NCBI RefSeq assembly: GCF_014648195.1
Contig: NZ_BMQQ01000006.1
Span: forward strand, 134,641-198,640
Direction of reading: 5' to 3'
DNA length: 64,000 nt
Source of the DNA: Streptomyces purpureus
GTDB taxonomy: Bacteria > Actinomycetota > Actinomycetes > Streptomycetales > Streptomycetaceae
In this document: piece by piece, positions 23,681 through 32,747 of the stretch
How positions within the stretch are numbered: the first letter of the stretch is position 1
How the letters are laid out: the number at the start of each line of letters is the position of its first letter
Position numbers and translations under genes: made by a program
Notes under the pieces: generated by a model
The model's input: only the letters and a program-made list of their open reading frames with translations
Databases searched by the model: none
Told to the model about the DNA's origin: nothing

Positions 23681-25498
23681 CTACTCGACCGTGACGGACT
23701 TCGCCAGGTTGCGCGGCTTGTCGATGTCCCGGCCCAGGGCCAGCGCGGTGTGGTACGCCAGCAGCTGGAGCGGGATGCCCATCAGGATCGGGTCCAGCTC
23801 GTCCTCGTTCTTCGGGACGATGATGGTGTGGTCGGCCTTCTCCTGGGCCTGGTGCGCGACGGCGAGGATCCGGCCGCTGCGGGCCTTGATCTCCTCCATG
23901 GCGGCGCGGTTCTTCTCCAGCAGGCCGTCGCTGGGGACGATCGCCACGGTCGGCATGGCCGGCTCGATCAGCGCCAGCGGGCCGTGCTTGAGCTCGGAGG
24001 CGGGGTAGGCCTCGGCGTGGATGTAGGAGATCTCCTTCAGCTTGAGGGAGGCCTCCAGCGCCACCGGGTAGCCCCGGACGCGGCCGATGAACATCATCGA
24101 CTTGGCGTCGGCGTACTCGGCCGCCAGCTTCTTGATGTCCTCCTCGCCCTCGAGGATCTCCTGAATCTGCTCGGGCAGCTTGCGCAGGCCCTCGATGATC
24201 CGCTTGCCGTCGGCGACGGACAGGTCGCGGATGCGGCCCAGGTGCAGGGCGAGCAGCGCGAACGCCACGACCGTGTTGGTGAAGCACTTGGTGGAGACGA
24301 CGCAGACCTCGGGGCCGGCGTGCACGTAGACACCGCCGTCGGCCTCACGGGCGATCGCGGAGCCGACCACGTTCACCACGCCGAGGACGCGCGCGCCCTT
24401 GCGCTTGAGCTCCTGGACGGCGGCCAGGACGTCGTACGTCTCACCGGACTGGGAGACGGCGATGTAGAGGGTGTCGGGGTCCACGACCGGGTTGCGGTAG
24501 CGGAACTCGGAGGCCGGCTCGGCGTCGGCGGGGATCCGGGCCAGGCCCTCGATGAGCGAGGCGCCGATCATGCCCGCGTGGTACGAGGTGCCGCAGCCGA
24601 GGATCTTGACCCGGCGGATGCCGCGGGCCTCGCGGGCGTCCAGGTTGAGACCGCCCAGGTGCACGGTGGAGAACTTCTCGTCGATGCGGCCGCGCAGGAC
24701 GCGGTCCACCGCGTCGGCCTGCTCCGAGATCTCCTTGTGCATGTACGTGTCGTGGCCACCCATGTCGTAGGAGGCGGCCTCCCACTCCACGGTCTCCGGG
24801 GTGGCGGTGGTGCGCGTACCGGAGGTGGTGTAGGTGCGGAAGTCGTCGGCCTTGAGGGTGGCCATCTCGCCGTCGTCGAGGGTGACGACCTGGCGGGTGT
24901 GGGAGATCAGCGCGGCGACGTCGGAGGCGACGAACATCTCCTTCTCGCCGATGCCGAGGACGACCGGGGAGCCGTTGCGGGCCACCACGATGCGGTCGTT
25001 GAAGTCGGCGTGCATGACGGCGATGCCGTACGTGCCCTCGATCAGCTTGAGGGCGTCGCGGACCTTCTCCTCAAGGGTCTCGGCCTGGGAGCGCGCGATG
25101 AGGTGGGTGATGACCTCGGTGTCCGTCTCGGAGGCGAAGACGACCCCGTCGGCCTCCAGCTTGGCGCGCAGCTCGGCGGCGTTGTCGACGATGCCGTTGT
25201 GGACGACGGCGACCTTGTTCTCGGGGTCGAGGTGCGGGTGCGAGTTGATGTCGCTCGGGGCGCCGTGCGTGGCCCAGCGGGTGTGGGCGATGCCGGTGGT
25301 GCCGGCGAAGCGCTTGGGGACGCGGGCCTCGAGTTCGCGGACGCGGCCCTTGGCCTTGACCATCTTCAGCGCCGCGGCCTTCGGGCTGTTGACCACGATG
25401 CCCGCGGAGTCGTACCCGCGGTACTCGAGGCGCTGCAGGCCCTCCAGGAGCAGCGGAGCCACATCACGCTTGCCGATATAACCGACGATTCCGCACAT
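23681..25498 (-). CDS. glmS: Glutamine-fructose-6-phosphate aminotransferase
   Basis: A 605-residue protein, standard length. The N-terminal glutaminase begins MCGIVGYIGKRD with Cys2 as nucleophile, followed by HTRWATHGAPSDINSHPH and VVHNGIVDNAAELR. Two SIS sugar-isomerase domains follow (about 285-440 and 455-595; CGTSYHAG, AVSQSGETYD). The C-terminus ...PRNLAKSVTVE provides the conserved C-tail lysine. It makes glucosamine-6-phosphate for the cell wall, linking it with chitin-derived amino sugars handled elsewhere in the window. It is preceded on the same strand by the small gene at 25549, 50 bp away. Confidence 0.97.
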   Translation of the reverse strand: MCGIVGYIGKRDVAPLLLEGLQRLEYRGYDSAGIVVNSPKAAALKMVKAKGRVRELEARVPKRFAGTTGIAHTRWATHGAPSDINSHPHLDPENKVAVVHNGIVDNAAELRAKLEADGVVFASETDTEVITHLIARSQAETLEEKVRDALKLIEGTYGIAVMHADFNDRIVVARNGSPVVLGIGEKEMFVASDVAALISHTRQVVTLDDGEMATLKADDFRTYTTSGTRTTATPETVEWEAASYDMGGHDTYMHKEISEQADAVDRVLRGRIDEKFSTVHLGGLNLDAREARGIRRVKILGCGTSYHAGMIGASLIEGLARIPADAEPASEFRYRNPVVDPDTLYIAVSQSGETYDVLAAVQELKRKGARVLGVVNVVGSAIAREADGGVYVHAGPEVCVVSTKCFTNTVVAFALLALHLGRIRDLSVADGKRIIEGLRKLPEQIQEILEGEEDIKKLAAEYADAKSMMFIGRVRGYPVALEASLKLKEISYIHAEAYPASELKHGPLALIEPAMPTVAIVPSDGLLEKNRAAMEEIKARSGRILAVAHQAQEKADHTIIVPKNEDELDPILMGIPLQLLAYHTALALGRDIDKPRNLAKSVTVE

Positions 25499-25548
25499 AA
25501 AGTCTGAACCCCTCCATCAACGATCAGGTGTGTGCCCGGCGGGCCGTA

Positions 25549-25824
25549 TCAGCCGTAGACGATGCGGCGCAGCTGCCGGAGCGAGAGCTCCGGTGGCGCC
25601 ACGGCGCGGTGCGGCAGTTCCGCCGCGATGCGCTCGAAGATCTCGGAGTTCACCGCGCCGCCGGACTGCAGTTCGCGGTGGCGGCGGCGGACGAACTCCT
25701 CGGTCGTCTCGTCGAAGTACGCCAGCACGTCGAGCACCACCCGGGCGGCCTCACCACGCGGCAGCGCGGTGCTGCGCACCAGGTGGTCGATGAGGTCGTC
25801 GTGTGACGAGCGGCGTTCGAGCAC
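25549..25824 (-). CDS. Conserved small protein upstream of glmS
   Basis: A 91-residue protein from GTG 25824 (MLERRSSHDDLIDHLVRSTALPRGEAARVVLDVLAYFDETTEEFVRR...). It is acidic and helical with a C-terminal LRQLRRIVYG, and has no membrane segment. An open-frame extension to 25899 exists but lacks coding character. Spacing of 50 bp to glmS suggests co-transcription. Family unknown to me beyond being a recurrent Streptomyces hypothetical; a DNA-binding or adaptor role is possible but not shown. Confidence 0.78.
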   Translation of the reverse strand: MLERRSSHDDLIDHLVRSTALPRGEAARVVLDVLAYFDETTEEFVRRRHRELQSGGAVNSEIFERIAAELPHRAVAPPELSLRQLRRIVYG

Positions 25825-25923
25825 CCGTAGATATTGCGGGCTACCGACCGTACAACGCAAGAATCCTGCCCGGATTCGGGCAGGACCCCTCGTGATCACG
25901 GATTGTTGTGGTGTGGATACGCC

Positions 25924-26799
25924 TCAGAGGCGCTTGAGGACGGCCTGCTTCGCCGTGGCGAACTCCTCGTCGGTCAGTATTCCGGCGCCGTGGAGCTCGC
26001 CGAGCTCCCGCAGCCGGCGCAGCAGCGCGTCATGGTCCGCGCCGTCGGCGGCCGGGGCGGCCGGCACCGCAGGGAGGGCGGGGATGTCTGCCGGTGTGGC
26101 GCGCGGGTGCGGCATCCGGGCCACCACTGCGGCGGCGACCAGCGCCATCAGCGGATCCTTGCGGAAGCCCCACAGCTCGACGGCGTGCGGGTCGTACTTC
26201 GCCGGGGGAGTGGCGGTGGCCTTGGCGACCCGGAAGCGGAGGTAGCCGTTCTCCAGGCCCGCGGCGGGCAGCCACTCCACGGCGTCCACATCGGCGAGGG
26301 CGATCGTGCGGGCACCCCCGGCCGACTTCGACTCCTCGGTCTTCCAGTTCCACTCCAGGCGGATCCGCTCACCGTCGAAGGTGACCGTGCCGTCCCCGGC
26401 GCCGATGGTGATGGGCAGGGCGGGGCCGGGAAGCAGATAGTGGTCGGCCGGGCCGGCCGCCACCTGGTCGAGCAGCAGGGCGTTGCGGACCTCGTCCACG
26501 AAGTACTCGGCGACGCCGGAGCGGTCGTTCGCCACGGAGAGCTGGTACGGGTCCGAGCCGTCCTCCAGCTTGCCGCCGGTTATCTGCATCAGAGGGTCGG
26601 CGCCGTCGCGCAGCCGCAGCCGCAGTCGCCCCGCCTTCTTGCCCGCCTCGAAGGAGATTCCGGCCAACGCCGCGAGGGGGACCGCCACTTCACCGAGCGT
26701 CCTGCGGAGCAGGCTGACCCCCTTGTCGCTGCCGGGCACGATCCGCACCGTGTCCCCGTCGAAGGTCCAGGTCCCGTCCTTCTGGATGATTTCCGCCAT
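25924..26799 (-). CDS. DUF4429 protein with C-terminal SHOCT motif
   Basis: A 291-residue protein. Two tandem beta-rich DUF4429 units (about 1-120 and 125-215; both open with a TFDGDTVRI / TFDGERIRL type segment) are followed by a Pro/Ala linker. A SHOCT short helical hairpin is at 255-291 (LLRRLRELGELHGAGILTDEEFATAKQAVLKRL), often linked to oligomerisation. It has no enzymatic residues. It is divergent from the hexosaminidase gene with 155 bp between starts that contain a DasR-like site. Confidence 0.85.
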   Translation of the reverse strand: MAEIIQKDGTWTFDGDTVRIVPGSDKGVSLLRRTLGEVAVPLAALAGISFEAGKKAGRLRLRLRDGADPLMQITGGKLEDGSDPYQLSVANDRSGVAEYFVDEVRNALLLDQVAAGPADHYLLPGPALPITIGAGDGTVTFDGERIRLEWNWKTEESKSAGGARTIALADVDAVEWLPAAGLENGYLRFRVAKATATPPAKYDPHAVELWGFRKDPLMALVAAAVVARMPHPRATPADIPALPAVPAAPAADGADHDALLRRLRELGELHGAGILTDEEFATAKQAVLKRL

Positions 26800-26851
26800 G
26801 GGTGGATTGTTCCATCGCGAGATCAGGAAGCGGAGAAGAGGCCCTAGCGGA

Positions 26852-26867
26852 ATTGGTCTACACCTTG
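26852..26867. promoter_or_regulatory. DasR (dre) site upstream of hexosaminidase
   Basis: ATTGGTCTACACCTTG matches the dre core TGGTCTAGACCA at 10 of 12 positions. It is centred about 95 bp upstream of the hexosaminidase start, between the divergent DUF4429 and GH20 genes. DasR, released by glucosamine-6-phosphate, controls chitin and N-acetylglucosamine genes in Streptomyces. Confidence 0.75.
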
Positions 26868-26954
26868 ACCGGGCCGGAGGCACGCGGTACGCATGGTGAC
26901 CGTTCGGTTGCCCGCACCACAGTCGCGAACCCCCGTCGAAAGGGACCCAGCCCT

Positions 26955-28568
26955 GTGAGACAGCACAGAACGTTCCCCCGGCTCTTCGGCTCCCTGCTCC
27001 TCGTCGTGGCGGCCGGCGTCGCCGGAGTGGGAGCCGCCCCGGGCGGTGGCGGCGCCGCACCCCAAGCCGAGCCCGCCCTCCGCCCCCTCGGCCAGATCGT
27101 GCCCGTGCCCGCCGCCGTCCGCCCCGGCGGCGAACCGTACGCCCTCACTCCGTCGACCCGGATCCGCGTCGACGACGACAGCCGGGAGTCGCGTGCCATC
27201 GGCGGCTATCTCGCCCAGCTGCTGAGGCCCTCCACCGGTTACGCCCTGCCGGTCACCGACGACGACGGCCGCGGCGGGATCCGGCTGCGGCTGAGCCCCC
27301 GGGAGAAGGCGCTCGGCGAGGAGGGCTACCGCCTGGAGTCCCGCCCCGGCGGGGTGACCATCACGGCGCACCGGCCCGCCGGGCTCTTCCACGGCGTCCA
27401 GACCCTGCGCCAGCAGCTGCCCGCGGCAGTCGAGAAGAAGAGCCGCCAGCCGGGGCCCTGGCAGATCGCGGGCGGCACCATCACCGACGTACCGCGCTAC
27501 GGCTACCGCGGCGCGATGCTCGACGTCTCCCGGCACTTCTTCACCGTCGACCAGGTCAAGCGCTACATCGACCAGCTGGCCCTCTACAAGATCAACAAGC
27601 TGCATCTGCATCTCTCCGACGACCAGGGCTGGCGCATCGCCATCGACTCCTGGCCCCGGCTCGCCACCTACGGCGGCTCCACCCAGGTCGGGGGCGGCCC
27701 CGGCGGCCACTACACCAAGGACCAGTACAAGGAGATCGTCCGGTACGCCGCCTCCCGGTACCTGGAGGTGGTCCCCGAGATCGACCTGCCCGGCCACACC
27801 AACGCCGCGCTCGCCTCGTACGCCGAGCTGAACTGCGACGGCGTCGCCCCGCCGCTCTACACCGGCACCGACGTCGGCTTCAGCTCCCTGTGCGTGCCCA
27901 AGGCGGTCACGTACGACTTCGTCGACGACGTCATCCGCGAGCTGGCCGCGCTGACTCCGGGGAAATACCTCCACATCGGCGGCGACGAGGCCCACTCCAC
28001 CAGCCATGAGGACTACGTCGCCTTCATGGACCGGGTCCAGCCGATCGTCGCCAAGTACGGCAAGACCGTCGTCGGCTGGCACCAGCTGGCCGGGGCGACC
28101 CCGGCCAAGGGCGCCCTCGTCCAGTACTGGGGCCTGGACCGTACGAGCGACGCGGAGAAGGCGGAGGTCGCCCAGGCCGCGCGGAACGGCGCCGGGCTGG
28201 TCCTGTCACCCGCCGACCGGATCTACCTCGACATGAAGTACGACCGGAACACCAAGCTCGGCCTGGCCTGGGCCGGCTACGTCGAGGTCCAGCGCTCCTA
28301 CGACTGGGACCCGGGCGCCTACCTGCCCGGCGCGCCCGCCTCCGCGGTCCGCGGTGTTGAGGCGCCGCTGTGGACCGAGACCATCTCCGAGACCGCGCAC
28401 ATCGACCAGATGGCCTTCCCGCGCCTGCCGGGTGTCGCGGAACTCGGCTGGTCGCCGGCCGCCACCCACGACTGGGAGACGTACAAGCTGCGGCTCGCCG
28501 CGCAGGGACCCCGGATGACGGCGCTCGGCATCGACTACTACCGCTCGCCGCAGGTGCCCTGGCCGTAG
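26955..28568 (+). CDS. Secreted beta-N-acetylhexosaminidase, GH20
   Basis: A 537-residue protein from GTG 26955 (GGGA upstream), beginning MRQHRTFPRLFGSLLLVVAAGVAGVGAA, a signal peptide. The GH20b N-terminal domain is about 50-175. The TIM barrel starts at RGAMLDVSRHFFTVDQVKRYIDQLALYKINKLHLHLSDDQGWRI. The catalytic pair is D344-E345 in HIGGDEAHS, with the substrate Trp/Tyr motifs VVGWHQL and LWTETI downstream. It releases GlcNAc from chito-oligosaccharides produced by the chitinase. The DasR-like site upstream indicates induction by amino sugars. Confidence 0.94.
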   Translation: MRQHRTFPRLFGSLLLVVAAGVAGVGAAPGGGGAAPQAEPALRPLGQIVPVPAAVRPGGEPYALTPSTRIRVDDDSRESRAIGGYLAQLLRPSTGYALPVTDDDGRGGIRLRLSPREKALGEEGYRLESRPGGVTITAHRPAGLFHGVQTLRQQLPAAVEKKSRQPGPWQIAGGTITDVPRYGYRGAMLDVSRHFFTVDQVKRYIDQLALYKINKLHLHLSDDQGWRIAIDSWPRLATYGGSTQVGGGPGGHYTKDQYKEIVRYAASRYLEVVPEIDLPGHTNAALASYAELNCDGVAPPLYTGTDVGFSSLCVPKAVTYDFVDDVIRELAALTPGKYLHIGGDEAHSTSHEDYVAFMDRVQPIVAKYGKTVVGWHQLAGATPAKGALVQYWGLDRTSDAEKAEVAQAARNGAGLVLSPADRIYLDMKYDRNTKLGLAWAGYVEVQRSYDWDPGAYLPGAPASAVRGVEAPLWTETISETAHIDQMAFPRLPGVAELGWSPAATHDWETYKLRLAAQGPRMTALGIDYYRSPQVPWP

Positions 28569-28632
28569 ACGGAGGTCAGCCGACTGGCGGGCTCTGAGTG
28601 CGTGTCGGCCTCGCGGCACGGAGACTGACGGC

Positions 28633-29601
28633 ATGTCCGTGCCGCGAGGGGAGCCGCCGCCCCGGCCCGTCCCCGAGCCCGCCCCGGAGCCCGAGCCCCG
28701 GTCGGCGCCCCCGCCGCCGACGGGGACGTTCTTCGACAAGGCGGCGTACGTGGTGGCGCCGGGGACCGCCGTCATCGGCCTGCTGTACTACTTCGGCAGC
28801 GTGTACACCGACTCCTACTACGCCGGCTTCGGTGTGCCGTCGGCCGACCTCCAGCTCTCCGTCCAGGCCTACCTGGCCAAGGGCCCTGACGCGGTCTTCG
28901 GCCCCGTGTGGTTCCTGCTGGTCTGCGGGCTGGTCGTGCTGCTGGTGCTCGGCCGGATCGGCCACGTGCTGGCCCGTTCCGGGAACGAGCTTCGGCGCCG
29001 CGCGGTGAGCCGGTGGTTCCTGGCGGTCGGCATCCTCATGGTGCTGCTGGGATTTCCGCTCTACTTCGGAGAGGCCTCCCTGCTCCTCCCCGCGAGCTGG
29101 TGGGGGACCCGGATCGTCCCCTCGTTCGTGGTGGCGCTGGGCGCGACACTGGCGTTCTTCGCGGTGCAGCAGCGTCTTCAGCGGAGCGCGGAGAACCAGG
29201 AGCGTCACGACGAGACCGCCGACCGGATGTGGTCGGCGGGCGGCGCGCTGCTGATCGGGCTGCTGGCCCTGAGCCTGTTCTTCGGCATGACCCGGTACGT
29301 GGACATGCAGGGGGGCAGTCACGCCTGGGACGAAATCCAAGGGGGCCATGAGGGGAGCCTGCCGGTGGTGGTCTATTCGCGTATCCCGATCGTCCACCAC
29401 GCGGACGGCATCAAGCATGAGGACATGGGCATCGGCAAGGGCCCGTACCGGCACCAGTACCGCGGATTCCGCCTGCTTGTGAAGTCTCCGTCCCGCTTCT
29501 ACCTGGTCACCCATGCCTCGCGGGTCATGGGCTACCCTCTGGCGGTCGTGCTGCCCGACAACGACACCGTCCGCGTGGAGCTGACCTCGCCCGTCAGCTG
29601 A
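28633..29601 (+). CDS. Integral membrane hypothetical protein
   Basis: A 322-residue protein. A Pro/Glu-rich cytoplasmic N-terminus (about 30 residues, PEPAPEPEPRSAPPPP) is followed by four hydrophobic segments (YVVAPGTAVIGLLYYF, WFLLVCGLVVLLVLG, FLAVGILMVLLGFPLYF, IVPSFVVALGATLAFFAV), another near 220-235, and a soluble C-terminal domain of about 85 residues (SLPVVVYSRIPIVHHADGIKHEDMG...). No family recognised. Its last 8 bp overlap the convergent lipoprotein gene. Confidence 0.78.
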   Translation: MSVPRGEPPPRPVPEPAPEPEPRSAPPPPTGTFFDKAAYVVAPGTAVIGLLYYFGSVYTDSYYAGFGVPSADLQLSVQAYLAKGPDAVFGPVWFLLVCGLVVLLVLGRIGHVLARSGNELRRRAVSRWFLAVGILMVLLGFPLYFGEASLLLPASWWGTRIVPSFVVALGATLAFFAVQQRLQRSAENQERHDETADRMWSAGGALLIGLLALSLFFGMTRYVDMQGGSHAWDEIQGGHEGSLPVVVYSRIPIVHHADGIKHEDMGIGKGPYRHQYRGFRLLVKSPSRFYLVTHASRVMGYPLAVVLPDNDTVRVELTSPVS

Positions 29602-30208
29602 GGTAAGGCTCGGGCTCCGTGGTTTCGACGTCCGGCGTCTCGGTCTCGGTCGGCCCGGTGGGGTCCGTGGTCCCCGGCGTCGGTGACGAGGTGTCCGTGG
29701 CGTCGTCTCCGACCGCCTCCCCCGAGTAGGGCACGGTGATCGTTTCCCCGTCCGAGGTCTCGATGGTCACCACTCCGGAGTAGGGCCCCGCCACGTACGC
29801 CGTGTGCCCGACGGTCATCTCACATTCCTCGCCGGCAGGCAGCGGATCGGGGCAGTTACCGCGACTCGCGAACGTCTGCCCCTTGCCGGGTTCGTCGGGC
29901 TTCGCCTGCGGATCCCCCATGCTCACGTCTCCGTCGGTGTCATTGCGGAACTTCAGCTTCCCGCCCGTCCGCTCGTTCACCTTGGCCGTCGGCACGCGCA
30001 CCGGGGCGGCCTGACCGCCGCCGCCCTTCCCCGGGAAAATGGTCCCCAGCGTGTCGCCCCTGGCCGGATCGGTCTCCGTGTCCGTCGTCTCCGGGGTCGC
30101 CGTCGTGCGGTTCGGTTCCGGGCCGTCGCCCCCGCCTCCGCAGGCGGCCGACGCCGCGAGGGTCACGACCATGGCCGCTCCGGCCAGTCCACGGGAGATT
30201 CGAATCAT
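29594..30208 (-). CDS. Putative lipoprotein, Thr/Pro-rich
   Basis: A 204-residue protein from ATG 30208: MIRISRGLAGAAMVVTLAASAACGGGGDG, a signal peptide with a plausible lipobox ending in Cys (LAASAAC). The mature protein has low-complexity Thr/Glu/Asp ends and a central domain of about 100 residues resembling an Ig-like or choice-of-anchor domain (GGKLKFRNDTDGDVSMGD...CPDPLPAGEECEMTVGHTAYVAGPYSGVVTI), with paired cysteines. It is probably exposed at the cell surface. An extension to 30271 is open but unneeded. Confidence 0.8.
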   Translation of the reverse strand: MIRISRGLAGAAMVVTLAASAACGGGGDGPEPNRTTATPETTDTETDPARGDTLGTIFPGKGGGGQAAPVRVPTAKVNERTGGKLKFRNDTDGDVSMGDPQAKPDEPGKGQTFASRGNCPDPLPAGEECEMTVGHTAYVAGPYSGVVTIETSDGETITVPYSGEAVGDDATDTSSPTPGTTDPTGPTETETPDVETTEPEPYLS

Positions 30209-30351
30209 CACGGCGTCAGCACCTCCGCTCCCGGCCGGAGGACCCGGCCGTGGCCAACCTTCCACAGACACGATGGGTTATCGATCCGATTCGAGTCGTG
30301 ACACAGGGTGATCGCCTGAATGGACCCCGGGGCGTACCTACGGGATGCGTG

Positions 30352-30399
30352 AGGGCGGGCGCACCCCCGAGGACCGTCTCGGGAAGGTGCGCCCGCCCT
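30352..30399 (-). terminator. Terminator after desD
   Basis: A 14-bp perfect stem (AGGGCGGGCGCACC and complement) enclosing a second short stem (CCCGAG/CTCGGG), located 46 bp beyond the desD stop. It ends the des operon. Confidence 0.85.
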
Positions 30400-30444
30400 G
30401 GCTGCTGCCGGCCGACGAGGGCCTGGTGACGTCGGCCGGCGGTC

Positions 30445-32220
30445 TCAGCGGCGCGCGAAGCGCGCGATCGGGTTCACCAGGTCGCCTACGAGCTGGAGCG
30501 CGCCGGAGGGGTCGGCCAGGTCCACCATCTGCTTGTTGTTGCGCAGCTGGAGGCGGTTGAGGCAGGAGAGCGCGAACTCCTCGGTGAACATGTCGTACTG
30601 CCTGAACTTCTCCGCGAGCTCCGGCTTCGCGTCCTGGTAGGCGGTGACGCACTCGGCGACCGTCTGCCAGAAGCCGTCCTCGTCGAGGGTGCCCTCGGCG
30701 GCGAGCGTCGCCGCCAGGAAGCGGAAGAAGCAGTCGAAGACGTCCGTGAAGATCGACAGCAGCTTCATGTGCTCGGGGACCTCGGCGCGGATCCGCTCCA
30801 CGGCCGGCGGGAGGACCGCGTCCGGGTCCATGACGCAGATCTCCTCGGCAATGTCCTTGAAGATCGCCCGGGAGACGGCACCCGTCTCGTCGAGGACCAG
30901 GATCACGTTCTCGCCGTGCGGCATGTAGACCAGGTCGTACGCGTAGAAGCTGTGCAGCAGCGGCAGCAGGTACGCGTCCAGGTACTGCCGCAGCCAGGTC
31001 CTGGCCGGCAGACCGGACTGCCGGATCAGCGCGGCGGCGAAGGACGCGCCCTCGTGGTCGACATGGAGCATCGAGGCCATGGTGGCGAGCCGCTCGCCGC
31101 CCTGGAGCGTGGGCACCGGGCTCTCGCGCCAGAGCGCGGCGAGCATCTTGCGGTACGGCGAGAAGCGGTCGGTGGCGGCCTCGTACTCGAGGTGGCGGTA
31201 GCCGATCGCCGCCCGCTCGCGGATGATCGAGAAGCGGGCGGCCGCGAAGAAGCCGTCGGCCTCGATGAGGCCGGCCAGCCAGTCGTTGATGGCCGGGGTC
31301 GCCTCCATGTATGCGGCCGAGAGCCCCCGCATGAAGCCCATGTTCAGGACGGACATGGCCGTCTTGACGTAGTGCTTGGCCGGGTCGCTCGTGTTGAAGA
31401 ACGTACGGATCGACTGCTGGGCCAGGTAGTCGTCCTCGCCCTCGCCCAGATAGACCAGGCGCTCCTGGGCGATCTCGGCGGCGAAGGTGACGGACAGCTT
31501 GTTCCACCACTGCCAGGGGTGGGCCGGCATCAGGAGGTAGTCGGCGAAGTCCAGGCCCCGCTCGGCCAGTGTCGCGGCGAAGCCGTCCACCGTCTTGTCG
31601 CCGAGCTCGGCACGGATGAAGGAGTCGTACGCGAGGTCCGAGCCGGCCGTGAACGTGGCGCGGTCGCGCCGGGCGGCCAGCCAGATCAGCCGGATCCCGG
31701 TCGCGGCCTCGGGGGCGTAGGCGTGGTACTCGTCGATGCCGAAGCCGAGCCGGCCGTTGTTGGCGACGAAGCAGGGGTGGCCCTCGGTCATCCCGGTCTC
31801 GATCGCCTGGAAGTCCGCCTTCGCCAGCTCGGCGGCGGTGATCCGCGGCTTGGTGGACTTGTAGGCCGTGCCGGAGAGGGTGGAGGAGATCTCCTCCAGG
31901 TAGACCGGCAGGATCTCGTCGCTCAGGCCGAGCGTGCCGCGCAGCTCGGTGATGAACTGAAGAGCGTCCAGGGGGAGCCGCTCGCCGTCCCGCAGGCGGG
32001 TGATGGACTCGGCGTGGACCTGCCAGTGGTCCAGGGCGTACCGGTCGGCGGTGAAGCCGTACGCGGTGGTGCCGTCGTCGCTCAGGACCTGGTAGCGGCC
32101 CTCGCCGAGGGACTCGGGGGCGAGCAGTCGCTCATGGGCGAACTCGGCGAGTCCCTTGCGGATGAGGGCGCGGTTGGCGTCGGCCCAGCGTTCGGGGGTG
32201 AGGTGGGAGACGGGGTTCAC
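30445..32220 (-). CDS. desD: DesD, desferrioxamine synthetase (IucA/IucC NIS synthetase)
   Basis: A 591-residue NRPS-independent siderophore synthetase of standard length. Markers include STLSGTAYKSTKPR, EGHPCFVANNGRLGFG (ATP-binding loop), LMPAHPWQWWN, KTAMSVLNMGFMRGLSAAYM and YDLVYMPHGENVILVL. It condenses N-hydroxy-N-succinyl-cadaverine units and cyclises them to desferrioxamine E/B, using ATP. It starts at GTG 32220, overlapping the desC stop (GTGA), and is the last gene of the desABCD operon. Confidence 0.97.
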   Translation of the reverse strand: MNPVSHLTPERWADANRALIRKGLAEFAHERLLAPESLGEGRYQVLSDDGTTAYGFTADRYALDHWQVHAESITRLRDGERLPLDALQFITELRGTLGLSDEILPVYLEEISSTLSGTAYKSTKPRITAAELAKADFQAIETGMTEGHPCFVANNGRLGFGIDEYHAYAPEAATGIRLIWLAARRDRATFTAGSDLAYDSFIRAELGDKTVDGFAATLAERGLDFADYLLMPAHPWQWWNKLSVTFAAEIAQERLVYLGEGEDDYLAQQSIRTFFNTSDPAKHYVKTAMSVLNMGFMRGLSAAYMEATPAINDWLAGLIEADGFFAAARFSIIRERAAIGYRHLEYEAATDRFSPYRKMLAALWRESPVPTLQGGERLATMASMLHVDHEGASFAAALIRQSGLPARTWLRQYLDAYLLPLLHSFYAYDLVYMPHGENVILVLDETGAVSRAIFKDIAEEICVMDPDAVLPPAVERIRAEVPEHMKLLSIFTDVFDCFFRFLAATLAAEGTLDEDGFWQTVAECVTAYQDAKPELAEKFRQYDMFTEEFALSCLNRLQLRNNKQMVDLADPSGALQLVGDLVNPIARFARR

Positions 32221-32747
32221 CGGGCACCTCCGACGGCTGCCTCGAACTGGGCGCGGGTGCAGAAGCTCAGCAGTGCCTTCTTCTCCGGCTTCTGGATCTC
32301 CCGCTCGGGGACGAAGCCGACGGCTTCGTTGAGCGCGTGGACCGCGGAGTTGCGGACGTCCGGCTCGACGACGACCCGGGCGGTCGCCGGGTCGTCGAAG
32401 AGCTCGGTCATCACGGCGGTGATGACCTTGCGGGTGAAGCCGTGCACGGGGGTGTCGGTGGGCGCGACGAGGAAGTGCATGCCGACATCGCCCGGCTGCG
32501 GCTCGTACAGCCCCACCAGCTCCAGCCGGGAGGGGTCGTAGCGCTCCATCAGGACGGCGGGCTCGTCGTCCACCAGGCCGATGAAGGCCTGGTGATGCGG
32601 GTTCGCGGCGAACGCCATGTACTCGCGCTCGACGTCCTCCAGTTTCGCGTCCTGCATCATCCAGAAGGCGGCCTTGGGGTGCGTCACCCAGGGGTGGATC
32701 AGCTCGGCGTCCGCGAGCGGTTCGAGGGGGCGGAAGCGGATGCTCAT
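32217..32747 (-). CDS. desC: DesC, N-hydroxycadaverine acyltransferase (GNAT-like)
   Basis: A 176-residue protein of the IucB/RhbD-like acyltransferase family: [34 protein letters not shown]-type segment, [13 protein letters not shown] (acyl-CoA binding strand) and [21 protein letters not shown]. It transfers succinyl, acetyl or other acyl groups to N-hydroxycadaverine. Its ATG overlaps the desB stop (ATGA) and its own stop overlaps desD, so the three are tightly coupled. Confidence 0.95.
   Translation of the reverse strand: MSIRFRPLEPLADAELIHPWVTHPKAAFWMMQDAKLEDVEREYMAFAANPHHQAFIGLVDDEPAVLMERYDPSRLELVGLYEPQPGDVGMHFLVAPTDTPVHGFTRKVITAVMTELFDDPATARVVVEPDVRNSAVHALNEAVGFVPEREIQKPEKKALLSFCTRAQFEAAVGGAR

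Noticed and set aside
22850..25507. An 885-codon plus-strand frame across the SatP-like gene and glmS.
   Set aside because: It crosses a terminator and lies antisense to glmS; the composition is that of a shadow frame.
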